From assembly GCA_030627155.1 (NCBI GenBank), contig DAOUSP010000073.1, forward strand, positions 1 to 6,581: a DNA stretch of 6,581 bases, given 5' to 3'. A model generated the notes under the pieces. The model made no database searches. It was not told the origin of the DNA and saw only the letters and a program-made list of their open reading frames with translations. Made by a program: the position numbers and the translations under genes. This DNA is from Candidatus Aminicenantota bacterium. Lineage in GTDB: Bacteria > Acidobacteriota > Aminicenantia > Aminicenantales > Aminicenantaceae. This document shows positions 6,453 to 6,581 of this stretch, in pieces (position 1 is the first letter of the stretch; the number at the start of each line of letters is the position of its first letter).

Positions 6453-6581
6453 ATGAAAAACAAAAAATTCATCGTAAGTGCCATGCTAATATTATGGATA
6501 AGTTTTTTCTTGAGTTCGTGCGTTTCGCAAGATAGCGGGCATAGGCTTGAGGCAAAAACCAAAGAGATTCATCAACGAGTC
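6453..6581 (+). CDS. Lipoprotein, N-terminal 43 codons (cut by right edge); possibly membrane dipeptidase
   Basis: The ATG at 6453 follows AGGAG (6443-6447) at 5 nt, and the frame stays open to the window end. The visible protein starts with basic MKNKK, then a hydrophobic run and a lipobox LSSC with Cys23, so it should be lipid-modified and anchored in the envelope. After the Cys come a short polar linker and EAKTKEIHQRV at the cut edge. An AKxIHxRV-type segment right after a lipoprotein signal is typical of the start of family M19 membrane dipeptidases, where it precedes the metal-binding DTHxD motif. That motif would fall just beyond the window, so the enzyme identity is a guess. The coding call and lipoprotein call are firmer. 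The gene lies 78 bp after the sulfatase-TPR gene on the same strand and may share its transcript. Confidence 0.75.
   Translation, partial: MKNKKFIVSAMLILWISFFLSSCVSQDSGHRLEAKTKEIHQRV

Overview
The window shows two complete genes, two genes cut by its edges, and one long AT-rich regulatory gap. The gene mix points to the Acidobacteriota, possibly the Candidatus Aminicenantes branch: a GWxTD-domain lipoprotein, an Oar-like TonB-dependent receptor with an N-terminal carboxypeptidase-regulatory domain, and an exported sulfatase-fold protein fused to TPR repeats. The outer-membrane receptor and the lipoproteins imply a Gram-negative (diderm) cell. The taxonomic call is an inference from gene families, not from a marker gene.

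Layout: (1) positions 1-507, minus strand, hold the first 169 codons of a GWxTD-domain lipoprotein that runs off the left edge. (2) Positions 508-1085 are a non-coding divergent intergenic region. It holds an imperfect inverted repeat (531-615) resembling dispersed bacterial REP-type elements, a palindrome (762-787), a near-consensus sigma-54 promoter with exact GG-N10-GC spacing (864-880), and an inferred leader of about 195 nt with very short ORFs. (3) Positions 1086-3815, plus strand, encode a 909-residue TonB-dependent receptor, closed by a strong intrinsic terminator (3836-3870). (4) Positions 4056-6374, plus strand, encode a 772-residue membrane-anchored sulfatase/alkaline-phosphatase-superfamily protein with about eight or nine C-terminal TPRs. 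Its nucleophile position is Thr where true sulfatases have Cys or Ser. (5) Positions 6453-6581, plus strand, are the start of another lipoprotein, possibly a membrane dipeptidase (M19), cut by the right edge.

All the gene products look like envelope proteins: outer-membrane import, periplasmic hydrolysis or group transfer, and lipoproteins. The receptor is probably transcribed alone, between its own promoter and terminator. The sulfatase-TPR gene and the downstream lipoprotein gene could be co-transcribed, although a sigma-70-like promoter may lie between them. No transposase, integrase, CRISPR array, tRNA or rRNA was seen. The least ordinary points are the sigma-54 promoter with a possible upstream activator site before the receptor, and the Thr-for-Cys active site in the sulfatase-like protein.
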